Source of the DNA: a virus
Direction: 5' to 3' (one strand)
DNA length: 24,320 bases
IMG/VR virus record: IMGVR_UViG_3300028025_007010
Span: 1-24,320 of that record
Positions within the stretch are counted from its first letter, which is position 1, and each line of letters starts with the position of its first letter. Under the pieces are notes generated by a model that was given only the letters and a program-made list of their open reading frames with translations, was not told the origin of the DNA and searched no databases. Positions 7,597 to 15,610 of the stretch are shown here, piece after piece. Both the position numbers and the translations under genes were made by a program.

Positions 7597-9897
7597 ATGT
7601 CATTCGGAGCAACAGATCAACAAAGGAGTTTATTTCTAAAAGGCTTTAAATTATCGAAGCAAGGTAATTACGAGGATCCAACATATCTTGGATTTAAAAT
7701 AGTATTCGATTTTGGTAATTTACCGGTTGGACCAGACGATGGTCTTCCGCCTAGTCCATTATTCAGGGATAGAAGTTATTTCTACGGTGCAGGTGCTAGT
7801 AATTTTGCAGAAAATCCATTCGGACAACCACAATATGATTCAGTTTCAGGATCAGCTGACGGTAAGGTAGCTTTCTATTCGGCTACTAGTTATCTGGAGG
7901 AAAGAGAATCTGATTTTGCTTATGGTGGAAAAAGATCTGATATGCTGAGACAGTTTAAATTGACTCTTAATGACATAGTAACAAATTCACCATGGTTTAT
8001 CCAATCAATAGGAGGTTTAGATAAATTAGCACAGGTTGGAAGACCTGGGTACAGTCCACAATCCGATGGCGGAGAATTTAATCCACAAAGAACAGGTGGT
8101 AAGGTATTGGAAATATCTACGCTAGAATCAATAAATCTTAGAATGTCTGCTTTGGCTGATTTATACAATCAGGCAACTTTCGATTATGATAATATGAGGG
8201 AATTATTACCCAGAAACCTTAGAAAATTTAGAATGTATATTTTTGTTTCTGAGGTTAGAAATTTCTTTAAAACATCTAGACTTATAGGATCATCAGCAGC
8301 ATTAACAGCTATTGACAATCTATCAACATTACTTGGATCTGGTAATAATCCGGGGTCAAATTTGGGAGCTTCTACTGGTGTGGATTCACAACAGAATGAG
8401 AATTTCAAAGCTCCAAATGCTAATATAAGTCCATCAAGCTCATTTAACTCATTTGTTGGTAATGTTGTAAATCAATCTGGACTTGATAATGATCTATCAC
8501 TTTTAAAAAATCAGCAGGATCAATCCGGTATAAAACCAGTTATGGTTTTTGAATGTAGAGGTTGTGAATTTGACTTTACCGAGAGTACACCGATTTCAGA
8601 TGACCTTAATATAGGAACATCAGCGGAAGCAGTTACACAGAAATTTAAAATTCATATAGACAGGGTTAGAGTTAGAAGTCAATATCCAAATATTAGACAG
8701 GATGGGAAACCTTTAGTACTTGGTGATAGCTGGGATGGTGCTAGATCATCAGTTCAGAAAAATCCTAAGGATCAGGATGACATATTATCAATAGGAAGTC
8801 AATTGCTTACTAATTTTGTTAGTAATTCACTAAATGATTTAATTAATGAAGGTGTTGCAAATTTCATACAACCAAATTTACAAGGGCTAAATAAGCTAGC
8901 ACTTGGTAATGCATATAGTTTTAATCCTGGAGAGATATTAACAAGTTTATCATTTAATAACGCTCAAAAATTCTTGGATGGTCTAGGAGGAGTTAATGCA
9001 GGTATCAGTAAAACTGATTTCCCTACTCCACAATCAACCGGATTAGGTGGTCCACCACAAAGAGCTTATCCTGCACCTGGTGGTGACGTTTATAGCAGAG
9101 TAGCTGGAGCTGATCTAGGCGTGCCTGAAAGAGTTTATCCTGAACCTAGTGGTGATGTCTACACTGGTGTACCAGGAGCTGATTTGGGTGCTCCTGACAG
9201 AGTTTATCCAGCTCCACAAGGTGATGTCTACTCTGGTGTACCAGGATCTGATCTAGGTGTACCTGGCAGGGTTTATCCAGCTCCTCAGGGTGATGTATAT
9301 TCGGATGTTCCAGGTGCTGATTTAGGAGTTCCTGATAGGGTTTATCCAGCTCCACAAGGTGACGTGTATGATAATGTTCCTGGATCTGATTTAGGCTCGC
9401 CTGATAGAGTTTACCCTGCTCCTGGTGGTGATGTGTATGCTAATGTACCAGGATCTGATCTGGGAGTTCCTGATAGAATATACCCTGAATTTAATGATAG
9501 TGTTTATCCTGAGCCTGTACCAGGTCAAAATCTAGGAAATACTGAGAGAGTTTATAATGATGTTGAGCAATCAGCATCACTAGGTGAATCACAAGTTTAT
9601 ACCGATGTAATTCCTCCACCTAGTAACGCCGAACTTAATCAATCGATATATCCTGCGGAAACACAAATAACCTCCAATGGTGAATTAAGAAGTCCTTCAA
9701 ATACTTTTAACTCAACACCAACTCCGGTTTATCCAAAGCAGGAAGTAAAATACAGAAGAGGTGATATAGGTAAGGTGTATCCATCGGTTAGCGGAGATTT
9801 CGATACATCGGATGAGAATCTAGGAAACTTAAAACCTGATACCAAATATAATATTAGTATAGATGGATTTAATCCAAAAAGCTCCGATTTTAATTAA
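7597..9897 (+). CDS. Baseplate/tube-like virion protein with C-terminal 23-aa repeats, 766 aa
   Basis: A 766-aa protein between the hub and spike genes. Residues 1-400 look like a folded virion domain: a Gly/Phe/Tyr-rich start (GFKIVFDFGNLPVGPDD), then a segment at about 177-225 including LADLYNQATFDYDNMRELLP and NLRKFRMYIFVSEVRNFF, a pattern resembling tube-fold baseplate proteins. A second beta module follows (VMVFECRGCEFDF, then KFKIHIDRVRVRSQYPNI), with a possible zinc-like or structural C-x-x-C in ECRGC. Residues about 489-650 are six near-identical 23-residue repeats with a degenerate seventh, described separately, followed by decayed repeat remnants (VYP and SLG motifs) to the end. The repeats are Pro/Gly/Tyr-rich and probably extended. 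A role in the axial baseplate is inferred from fold pattern and neighbours. Confidence 0.62.
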   Translation: MSFGATDQQRSLFLKGFKLSKQGNYEDPTYLGFKIVFDFGNLPVGPDDGLPPSPLFRDRSYFYGAGASNFAENPFGQPQYDSVSGSADGKVAFYSATSYLEERESDFAYGGKRSDMLRQFKLTLNDIVTNSPWFIQSIGGLDKLAQVGRPGYSPQSDGGEFNPQRTGGKVLEISTLESINLRMSALADLYNQATFDYDNMRELLPRNLRKFRMYIFVSEVRNFFKTSRLIGSSAALTAIDNLSTLLGSGNNPGSNLGASTGVDSQQNENFKAPNANISPSSSFNSFVGNVVNQSGLDNDLSLLKNQQDQSGIKPVMVFECRGCEFDFTESTPISDDLNIGTSAEAVTQKFKIHIDRVRVRSQYPNIRQDGKPLVLGDSWDGARSSVQKNPKDQDDILSIGSQLLTNFVSNSLNDLINEGVANFIQPNLQGLNKLALGNAYSFNPGEILTSLSFNNAQKFLDGLGGVNAGISKTDFPTPQSTGLGGPPQRAYPAPGGDVYSRVAGADLGVPERVYPEPSGDVYTGVPGADLGAPDRVYPAPQGDVYSGVPGSDLGVPGRVYPAPQGDVYSDVPGADLGVPDRVYPAPQGDVYDNVPGSDLGSPDRVYPAPGGDVYANVPGSDLGVPDRIYPEFNDSVYPEPVPGQNLGNTERVYNDVEQSASLGESQVYTDVIPPPSNAELNQSIYPAETQITSNGELRSPSNTFNSTPTPVYPKQEVKYRRGDIGKVYPSVSGDFDTSDENLGNLKPDTKYNISIDGFNPKSSDFN
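9061..9546 (+). repeat. In-frame 69-bp tandem repeat, 6 copies plus one degenerate
   Basis: Copies start at 9061, 9130, 9199, 9268, 9337 and 9406 with exact 69-nt spacing; a degenerate 72-nt copy follows at 9475-9546. Each encodes a unit of the form R-V-Y-P-A-P-x-G-D-V-Y-x-x-V-P-G-x-D-L-G-x-P-D. The protein is much better conserved than the DNA: codons for V, P, G and L vary between copies, so the array is not a fresh slippage product. Weaker remnants (VY, YP and LG motifs) continue to about 9860. Confidence 0.92.
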
Positions 9898-9900
9898 AAG

Positions 9901-10602
9901 ATGGAAAATAGAAAAACATATCTGGGTAAAATAGCGGATAACAAAGACCCTTTATATCAGGGTAGAGCAAAGATAAGTGTTTTTGGTATATTTGATGATA
10001 TACCGGTTGAAGATTTGCCTTGGGCAGAACAGATACCTGGTGTTTCTTTTGGAGGTGGCGGGGGAGGTGGAAATATTTCCATCCCGAAAATAGATTCTGT
10101 TGTTGCAGTTTATTTTGAGAATGAAAATTATTATAAGGTCTACTATGATTATATCAAGGAGATTGACCCCGTTCTTAAGGAGGAGCTAAAGACTGAGAAT
10201 TCATACGAGGGCACACATTCTCTATTGTATGATAGTGAGTCTGAGTCCGGCGTGCTTAAAATGATTTACACCAGGAGTAAAGGCTTATTATTTCAGCTTG
10301 GTGAAGCTTCGATCCAGATAGACACACAAAATGCGGGAACGGACAAGGAGAAACTCAGAATAGTTCTGAAAATGAATGAGGATGAGATAAGAATGGAAAA
10401 AAGCGGAGGAAAACAGAAGGTAATAGTTAAATCCGAAAATATTGAGCTCGGTGACGGAGCTGTAGAAAAACTCGTACTCGGAAATAAATTTTTATCGCTA
10501 TTTAATCAACATACCCACCCTACTGGTGTTGGACCTTCAGGTGTTCCCATTATTCCCATGGTTGACATACAGCATCTAAGTCAAGTATCTAAAACCAAAT
10601 AA
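9901..10602 (+). CDS. gp5-like baseplate spike protein without lysozyme domain
   Basis: A 233-aa central spike protein. Residues about 7-90 fit the gp5/VgrG OB-fold: GKIADNKDPLYQGRAKISVF, then DLPWAEQIPG, a glycine-only loop (G51-G57) and a strand pair (DSVVAVYFEN). Residues 120-190 are short repeated strands (GLLFQLGEASIQID, LRIVLKMNEDEIRM, VIVKSENIELG), as in the beta-helical needle. The protein ends with the conserved spike motif FNQHTHPTGVGPSG (about 201-214), whose histidines are typical of the tip or metal-binding end in this family. T4 gp5 carries a lysozyme domain between OB-fold and helix; here there is no room for one, as in many other myoviruses. It starts 3 nt after the previous stop and 2 nt separate it from the next gene. 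It is expected to sit under the hub trimer and puncture the outer membrane. Confidence 0.83.
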   Translation: MENRKTYLGKIADNKDPLYQGRAKISVFGIFDDIPVEDLPWAEQIPGVSFGGGGGGGNISIPKIDSVVAVYFENENYYKVYYDYIKEIDPVLKEELKTENSYEGTHSLLYDSESESGVLKMIYTRSKGLLFQLGEASIQIDTQNAGTDKEKLRIVLKMNEDEIRMEKSGGKQKVIVKSENIELGDGAVEKLVLGNKFLSLFNQHTHPTGVGPSGVPIIPMVDIQHLSQVSKTK

Positions 10603-10604
10603 CA

Positions 10605-12161
10605 ATGCCAGCAGATTGGACATCATTTATAAATAACGTTAGCCAGAAATTTGGATCGCAGGATCTTAAGGATTCTGATGATCTTGCTGAATATTTAACA
10701 TCACAATATATTGCAGCAACCGTTAATAAGGCTCAATCACCATTCGGGAATCTACACAAGAAAGGCAAGGATTCAGTTATGAAATCTAAATTTTCTGAGG
10801 CATTCAAAATGTTGGAGAAAGAGAGGGTTCCGTCCTTTGCTGATAAAGAAAGTGATCCGATGTATGCAGATCTTGAAGAGGCTATACCTGAGGTAGATGC
10901 AAGTGATGCAGCAAATAAAGTTGAACTTGATTTTAGGAACTGGACGGAGGTCAATAAAAAAACAATCCCTCCCTTTAGATTTTCCCAATTTTTTTCCCAA
11001 TTCCCGAATATACCATCATCGAGAGAGCAGGTAGTTACCGAGATAGCTAGAAAAATAATTAAAGAATTTGATGGTAGTTCTAATTATTTAAAATGGATAT
11101 ACACATTAAAATATGGTGTATTCAGAGATTATGGAAGTGAAGTAATAGACAAGATAGATGATATATTAGCTCCCGTGCTATATAGAAGTCCTAAAATTGG
11201 TGATATTATAAAGGCTACTGTCCCGGTAGATGGAGTTACCTTTAATGCTAATGCTAAGATCGTAGCTATTTTACCTAATAAAAAATATAACGTAAGATTT
11301 ACATATTTTAATGAGGTTTATACAAGAACTATAGAAATTACCGAAACCAGGGTAAATAGAAAATTGACGGATGAGGATCTTTCCAATATAAGAAATATTG
11401 AAAATCAAAACATATCAAAGCAAATATATCAGGAGGATCATCAGATGAATCCCAATAGGATACCAAAATATATAACGCCATCATTTATATCTAAATTTAC
11501 ATATTCTGCTGGATCTGGTGATTCATCATTATTCGGAGAATTTGGTAGACTTATAAATATAGATTTCGATGACCTCTATATTAGAGATCTGATATCTTTT
11601 TTTAATAATGATTCGTTACTTAGTACTTTTGAAACAAATCGTAATCTTTTTAATGATTTTATCTCCAATATATCCCAGTCCATTCGTAAGAAAAATATAA
11701 GCTATGAATTCGAGAGAACTAGATATTATGATCTTAAAATCAGATGGGTTAATGAAATAGCTGAAGCTGCTAAGAAAAATGAGGATCCAGATAAGCCGGA
11801 GGATCCATATCGTATTATGGCAAAGGGTGTTATAGATTATTGGAAATCTACTGTAACCCAACCATTACAGGCATCTCCACCGGTGCCACCTGCTTTATTG
11901 GTACCCCCACAGGGTGGATCCTATATACCCATTTATTATGGTAGTGCCGAGACATTGGCAAATAATCTAAGAAGAGCATTTAACTCAGGTAAAAAATACA
12001 GGGGACCTGGTCAGAAAGTAATAGCTGCTAAGGTAGTTGCTGCTGCTATAGCATACTCTTTTGCTATGAATTTATTGGAGCTTAAATTTATATATAGAGG
12101 TGGTATTCCTGGTCCTAACGGACCTGTTCCTATGATTGGTTTTGTGCCACTAGTTTTCTAA
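10605..12161 (+). CDS. Unrecognised virion-associated protein with SH3-like segment, 518 aa
   Basis: A 518-aa protein directly behind the spike gene (2 nt). The first 190 residues are charged and helical. Residues about 196-250 form a probable SH3/Tudor-like barrel (PKIGDIIKATVPVDG, then AKIVAILPNKKYNVRF). Residues 250-420 are again helical and charged. The C-terminal 90 residues are quite different: Pro-rich (SPPVPPALLVPPQGG), then Ala/Val-rich and hydrophobic (KVIAAKVVAAAIAYSFAMNL), then Gly/Pro-rich to the end (GPVPMIGFVPLVF). That hydrophobic helix is borderline for a membrane segment. I recognise no family. Its place between the spike and the S1 gene suggests a baseplate or tail-associated protein; an assembly factor or membrane-interacting protein would also fit. 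Confidence 0.6.
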   Translation: MPADWTSFINNVSQKFGSQDLKDSDDLAEYLTSQYIAATVNKAQSPFGNLHKKGKDSVMKSKFSEAFKMLEKERVPSFADKESDPMYADLEEAIPEVDASDAANKVELDFRNWTEVNKKTIPPFRFSQFFSQFPNIPSSREQVVTEIARKIIKEFDGSSNYLKWIYTLKYGVFRDYGSEVIDKIDDILAPVLYRSPKIGDIIKATVPVDGVTFNANAKIVAILPNKKYNVRFTYFNEVYTRTIEITETRVNRKLTDEDLSNIRNIENQNISKQIYQEDHQMNPNRIPKYITPSFISKFTYSAGSGDSSLFGEFGRLINIDFDDLYIRDLISFFNNDSLLSTFETNRNLFNDFISNISQSIRKKNISYEFERTRYYDLKIRWVNEIAEAAKKNEDPDKPEDPYRIMAKGVIDYWKSTVTQPLQASPPVPPALLVPPQGGSYIPIYYGSAETLANNLRRAFNSGKKYRGPGQKVIAAKVVAAAIAYSFAMNLLELKFIYRGGIPGPNGPVPMIGFVPLVF

Positions 12162-12247
12162 TAATTTCCAAATATAATAAAGGAACTTAAAGATAGATAT
12201 ATAGTACAATTAATAACATTTTTATCACTTTTTAAACTAAAAAAAAC
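12162..12247 (+). promoter_or_regulatory. Longest intergenic gap; probable promoter/leader of the S1-domain gene
   Basis: At 86 nt this is the widest gap in the window, where most neighbours are 2-40 nt apart. It is almost pure A/T and ends in an A run just before the ATG (TAAACTAAAAAAAAC). Candidate AT-rich -10-like stretches are present (for example around 12169-12181), but I see no match to the Bacteroidota TAnnTTTG consensus, no exact TATAAATA and no GC-rich terminator hairpin. The case for a promoter rests on gap length and on the change from structural to non-structural gene type. Confidence 0.35.
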
Positions 12248-13408
12248 ATGAAATTAGAAGCATTAGATAATTTCGACTGGGATATTCCTAACGGACTATC
12301 AATTAATCATAAAGTTAAATCACCTGATGGGGCAAAGGTTTATTGTCATGAACCATATGCTCAGGAATTAGCTGATCTTTATCATTCAACATATCATTTA
12401 TTGGACGAGGGATCGAAAGATCTTATTGATGGTGCTGTTTATGGCTGTAAAATCATTTCCGCTAAGGAAGATGAGGCTTTGGCACAAACGGGATCTGGAC
12501 AAACGATTTACCTGGATCTTAAGAAAGAAAGGAAAGACGCAACCAAGCTTGGTATCGGAGGATTAAATTTCGTCCCTGGTGAAACCATTAACGTTAGAGT
12601 TAGAAAATCCAACGGTAGCTACCTAGGATCCGCTGTTGAGCATTATATACAGAGCCTTAAGGTTGAATTATTTGAACAAATTAAAAAAGAAAGTAGTGCA
12701 TATCTAGTTAGAATAGAGAGCGTTAACAAGGGTGGATATATCGTGGATCTATCTGGAATTAAATGTTTCCTACCTGGATCATTAGCAGCTGCTAATAAAA
12801 TAACTAACTTTGAATCATACGTAGGAAAAGAACTACATGTTATGATCGAGGGGTATATCGATCAAAAGGACATATTTATAGTTTCTTATAAGAAATACTT
12901 AAACAAGATAATGGATTCTAAAATCCAGGAGCTTGATTTAACTAAAAAATATAAGGGATATGTTACTGGTACTAGCGATTTCGGCGTGTTTGTTGAATGG
13001 GACAGCGTTTATACTGGATTAATCCATAAGACTGAATTCCAAAACGGTAATTCCTCAACAACATTAGTTCCTGGTAACGAGATTGAATTTTACGTTAAGG
13101 AAATAAAAGATAATAATAGGCTTACTCTTACTTTGGATCAACCATTGGAGAAGAATGTAATTATGCAAGATTTAGAAAAAGGAATTTCTGAGGGAAGCTT
13201 GGATAATTATGAAGCTAAAGTTAAACACAAAAGAAAAAACGGAGCATTAGTTGAAATAACTGAACTTGGTTTAATGGCTTTAGTTCCTCAGGATAGACTG
13301 GGTAAGAAAGGAAATAACATCAAGGCTGGGGATACTTTATCCGTATCTTTATATGAAGTTGATGTAATTTCTGGAAAAATATTCGCTCAATTAATCGATG
13401 TCAGATAA
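12248..13408 (+). CDS. Multi-S1-domain RNA-binding protein (ribosomal protein S1-like)
   Basis: A 386-aa protein built of S1-type OB modules. The clearest are residues 149-218 (core KGGYIVDLSGIKCFLPGS at 161-178, then VGKELHVMIEGY) and 233-299 (core KGYVTGTSDFGVFVEW, then GLIHKTEF at 257-264 and LTLTLDQP). A weaker module lies at 317-386 (EAKVKHKRKNGALVEITE, ending GKIFAQLIDV), and a possible fourth at 61-129. The K-G-x-V...G-x-F-V...G-L-I-H pattern is that of ribosomal protein S1, which binds mRNA at the 30S platform and helps start translation. Bacterial S1 is usually longer, with up to six modules, so this is a shortened relative. It starts the two-gene non-structural insert, and its end overlaps the next gene by 11 nt. 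Translation-factor, mRNA-protection or virion-RNA roles are all possible. Confidence 0.8.
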   Translation: MKLEALDNFDWDIPNGLSINHKVKSPDGAKVYCHEPYAQELADLYHSTYHLLDEGSKDLIDGAVYGCKIISAKEDEALAQTGSGQTIYLDLKKERKDATKLGIGGLNFVPGETINVRVRKSNGSYLGSAVEHYIQSLKVELFEQIKKESSAYLVRIESVNKGGYIVDLSGIKCFLPGSLAAANKITNFESYVGKELHVMIEGYIDQKDIFIVSYKKYLNKIMDSKIQELDLTKKYKGYVTGTSDFGVFVEWDSVYTGLIHKTEFQNGNSSTTLVPGNEIEFYVKEIKDNNRLTLTLDQPLEKNVIMQDLEKGISEGSLDNYEAKVKHKRKNGALVEITELGLMALVPQDRLGKKGNNIKAGDTLSVSLYEVDVISGKIFAQLIDVR

Positions 13409-14804
13409 TAGAACACATCTCGATAGAATTAATGCACTTGAATCTTCCGTTATAGGATTCGAATTTGAATTCTATACAAATCTACTAAAAGGTAAAGCAG
13501 CGGAATCCCTTGCTTCACTTATTAAGAAAAAAGTAGTAGTTTCAGAAAAATATCATTCAAATATACCTGTAGATGGCTCTAATTTTAAATTAGAGCCAGA
13601 CTACTCTGGTGGAAGTAAAATGATGGAGTTCATAACAGGTCCTTTACCTTACAATGAAGCTATAATAATATTAATAAAGGTATTAAAATGGATAGATGAA
13701 AATGGATGGACCACTGATAGATGTGCATTCCAATTTTCTGTAAGTTTTGATAAATTCAGAAGGGACGTAAAGGATAAGATAGAAAATATAGACAAACTTA
13801 AATTTATACTTGGTCTTGACGAAGGACTAATCTATTCAAAATTTGGTAACAGAGAAAAAAATGTCTATGCTAAATCGATAAAAAAAATCGTTCCTGTCAA
13901 TAGATTTTCTATACTAGAAAATATAACTTCGATAGATCCTAAAATGTATAAGGTTCCTAATGACAAGTATTATGGTGTTAATTTCACTAAGATACCACAG
14001 GGCTATATAGAATTTAGGTATCTTGGTAATCGTGATTATCAGAAAAAAATAAAAGATATCAGAGAAATTATAGATTATATAATTCTTTATATGTACGATC
14101 TATTGAGCAGAAGAATAACAGGATATACACAGGATGATCTGGTTGCTTTGCAGAAGATGATGAGTAAATATTCCAAGGTTGTTAGATCTTTTAGTAATCC
14201 CGATTTCTTTTTTAAAAATTATCCTGATTTCCACGTATTTGTCGATCTAAAGGGATGGGATGAAAATATAAAAACATATTTCCCTGCAATAAGAGATAAA
14301 ATATTTGATCTTATTGTTGAAGGTGATATAACTTCATGTTATTTTAACTATGATACCACTAATGGAAGATATCAGGTTAAGGAAGCTCGAAGCAGAGGAG
14401 CATTCGGAATAAATGATGTTGACCTTATAATGTGTGATATTAAAAATGCATCTATAAAAAATTGTAATATTTATAACTGCGATATTAAGAAGTCTTCCAT
14501 AGAGGATTCGTATATCTTTAGCGGAACCAAAGTTATTTCATCCAAAGTTAAATCAACCATAGTAGATTACACTAACACCTTGAATGATTGCTTTATAGAC
14601 TGCGAGGGTAAGAATATAAATTGTAAAATAGACGGAGGAGTTCTTAGAGCCGGTATAATAGGTGAAAATGCTGAGATAAGCAAGGAGACAATGAAGGTTA
14701 AAAATCCTAGTGATCAGAGAATGCTTAGATTTGTATCTGATAAGAGACTTAAAGATTCCAATGATACATACAATAAGCCCAGATTTGGTAATATGAATTA
14801 CTAA
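13398..14804 (+). CDS. Amidoligase-like (glutamine-synthetase-like fold) protein with C-terminal beta-helix-like domain
   Basis: A 468-aa two-domain protein. Residues 15-235 resemble the Amidoligase_2 family of COOH-NH2 ligases: GFEFEF (20-25), FKLEPDYSGG (63-72), MMEFITGPL (75-83), and a later GVNFTKIPQGYIEFRYLGN (193-211), which matches the family's closing EFR motif. These positions provide the acidic ATP/metal site in active members. The usual HxH pair after the first domain is not seen; the equivalent segment reads CAFQFSVSF (109-117), so activity may be altered or lost. Residues about 336-428 form short I/C/D/N-rich rungs (DLIMCDIKNASIKNCNIYNC), similar to pentapeptide or other beta-helix repeats. 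Family members join amino acids or peptides by amide bonds, sometimes modifying proteins or cell wall. The start overlaps the S1-domain gene, suggesting co-expression. The family call is from motifs only. Confidence 0.62.
   Translation: MSDNRTHLDRINALESSVIGFEFEFYTNLLKGKAAESLASLIKKKVVVSEKYHSNIPVDGSNFKLEPDYSGGSKMMEFITGPLPYNEAIIILIKVLKWIDENGWTTDRCAFQFSVSFDKFRRDVKDKIENIDKLKFILGLDEGLIYSKFGNREKNVYAKSIKKIVPVNRFSILENITSIDPKMYKVPNDKYYGVNFTKIPQGYIEFRYLGNRDYQKKIKDIREIIDYIILYMYDLLSRRITGYTQDDLVALQKMMSKYSKVVRSFSNPDFFFKNYPDFHVFVDLKGWDENIKTYFPAIRDKIFDLIVEGDITSCYFNYDTTNGRYQVKEARSRGAFGINDVDLIMCDIKNASIKNCNIYNCDIKKSSIEDSYIFSGTKVISSKVKSTIVDYTNTLNDCFIDCEGKNINCKIDGGVLRAGIIGENAEISKETMKVKNPSDQRMLRFVSDKRLKDSNDTYNKPRFGNMNY
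13575..13597. repeat. Perfect 11-bp inverted repeat inside the amidoligase-like gene
   Basis: GGCTCTAATTT and AAATTAGAGCC flank a single T. As RNA it could fold into an 8-bp stem with a 7-nt loop. It lies about 180 nt into the gene and encodes the stretch GSNFKLEP, part of a conserved motif region, so it may be coincidental. No T-run follows, so it does not look like a terminator. Confidence 0.6.
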
Positions 14805-14821
14805 AAAATCAATTTTTTAAA

Positions 14822-15598
14822 ATGACACAAGAGGAATTAGTACAGGAGATACAGGATGCATTATCATTTAGCTGTGCATTACCGTATAATTTGAATGCTG
14901 CAGAAACTGAAAGAATTATAAAAAGAGCTAAAGCTTGGTTTTATGATAATTATCAATATGCTGTAGAAGATAGAGTTTTTGTTCTTGCCAATTCTCTATT
15001 TCAACATCCGGAATTTAAAAAAACTAGACAGATAAAATTACCTCAACCGATCATATCAGTGTACGAGGTTAGGGAATTAGGTGGATCCGGTATTTCAGGT
15101 AATCCTGATAGGGATTTCAGTGATTCAAAGCTTCTTGGTTCCGAATTATTACTTTCCCCTTTTGTTGGGGATAACCTTGTTTATAGAACAGTAATGTATT
15201 CTTATTTTGATTTAGCTCAGGCTTATCTGTTAAATACATACGCGTTTAAGTTTAATAAGAATACAAAATTTCTAACCATAATGGGTAGAGATCCAAATAG
15301 ATCCGGTAAGGGTCAAACTGCACAGGGATTTGGTGTAGGCGGAATAGACGTATCAGTTAGAGCATTTGTTGCAATTCCCGATGAATACCTTTTTGACGAT
15401 GAACTTTTCGTTAGATATTGCATAGCTAAATGTAAAATTGCATTGGCTAACATGCTATCCGTTTTCAATTACAATCTGCCAGGTGGTGTACAAGTTAACA
15501 CATCAGACATAAGATCTACTGGTGAAGCTGAGCTTCAGGAGGTCATGGATATGATCAATGGTGAGAACACACCTTCGTATTTCCTTCAATGGAATTAA
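14822..15598 (+). CDS. Virion protein of unknown family, 258 aa
   Basis: A 258-aa protein that reopens the structural block, 17 nt after the amidoligase-like gene. The first 65 residues are helical (EELVQEIQDALSFS, then ETERIIKRAKAWFYDNYQYA). The middle contains strands (KLPQPIISVYEVRELGG), a helix-rich part rich in Tyr and Leu (SYFDLAQAYLLNTYAF), and a Gly-rich loop before GIDVSVRAFVAIPDEYLF. The end (GGVQVNTSDIRSTGEAELQE, then TPSYFLQWN) resembles tails of neck or baseplate-associated proteins I have seen in large phages, but I cannot name the family. There is no signal peptide or catalytic motif. The next gene is gp25, so a tail or baseplate location is the simplest reading; a neck/adaptor protein is the alternative. 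Confidence 0.6.
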   Translation: MTQEELVQEIQDALSFSCALPYNLNAAETERIIKRAKAWFYDNYQYAVEDRVFVLANSLFQHPEFKKTRQIKLPQPIISVYEVRELGGSGISGNPDRDFSDSKLLGSELLLSPFVGDNLVYRTVMYSYFDLAQAYLLNTYAFKFNKNTKFLTIMGRDPNRSGKGQTAQGFGVGGIDVSVRAFVAIPDEYLFDDELFVRYCIAKCKIALANMLSVFNYNLPGGVQVNTSDIRSTGEAELQEVMDMINGENTPSYFLQWN

Positions 15599-15610
15599 TC
15601 TAGATATATA

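Noticed and set aside
9146-9355. Reverse-strand frame rich in His, Leu and Gln with a repeat pattern
   Set aside because: It is the antisense reading of the 69-bp repeat array; its periodicity comes from the forward gene.
9061-9546. Regular 69-bp repeats as a CRISPR array
   Set aside because: The repeats are contiguous with no unique spacers, are in frame, and encode conserved protein.
10628-10635. TATAAATA late-promoter octamer
   Set aside because: It is within coding sequence near the start of the 518-aa gene, and the octamer recurs in other coding regions, so it is a chance match.
14802-14819. A/T-only inverted repeat (TAAAAAAT/ATTTTTTA) between the amidoligase-like and 258-aa genes as a terminator
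   Set aside because: All-A/T arms with a 2-nt spacer give no stable stem, and such runs are common in this DNA.
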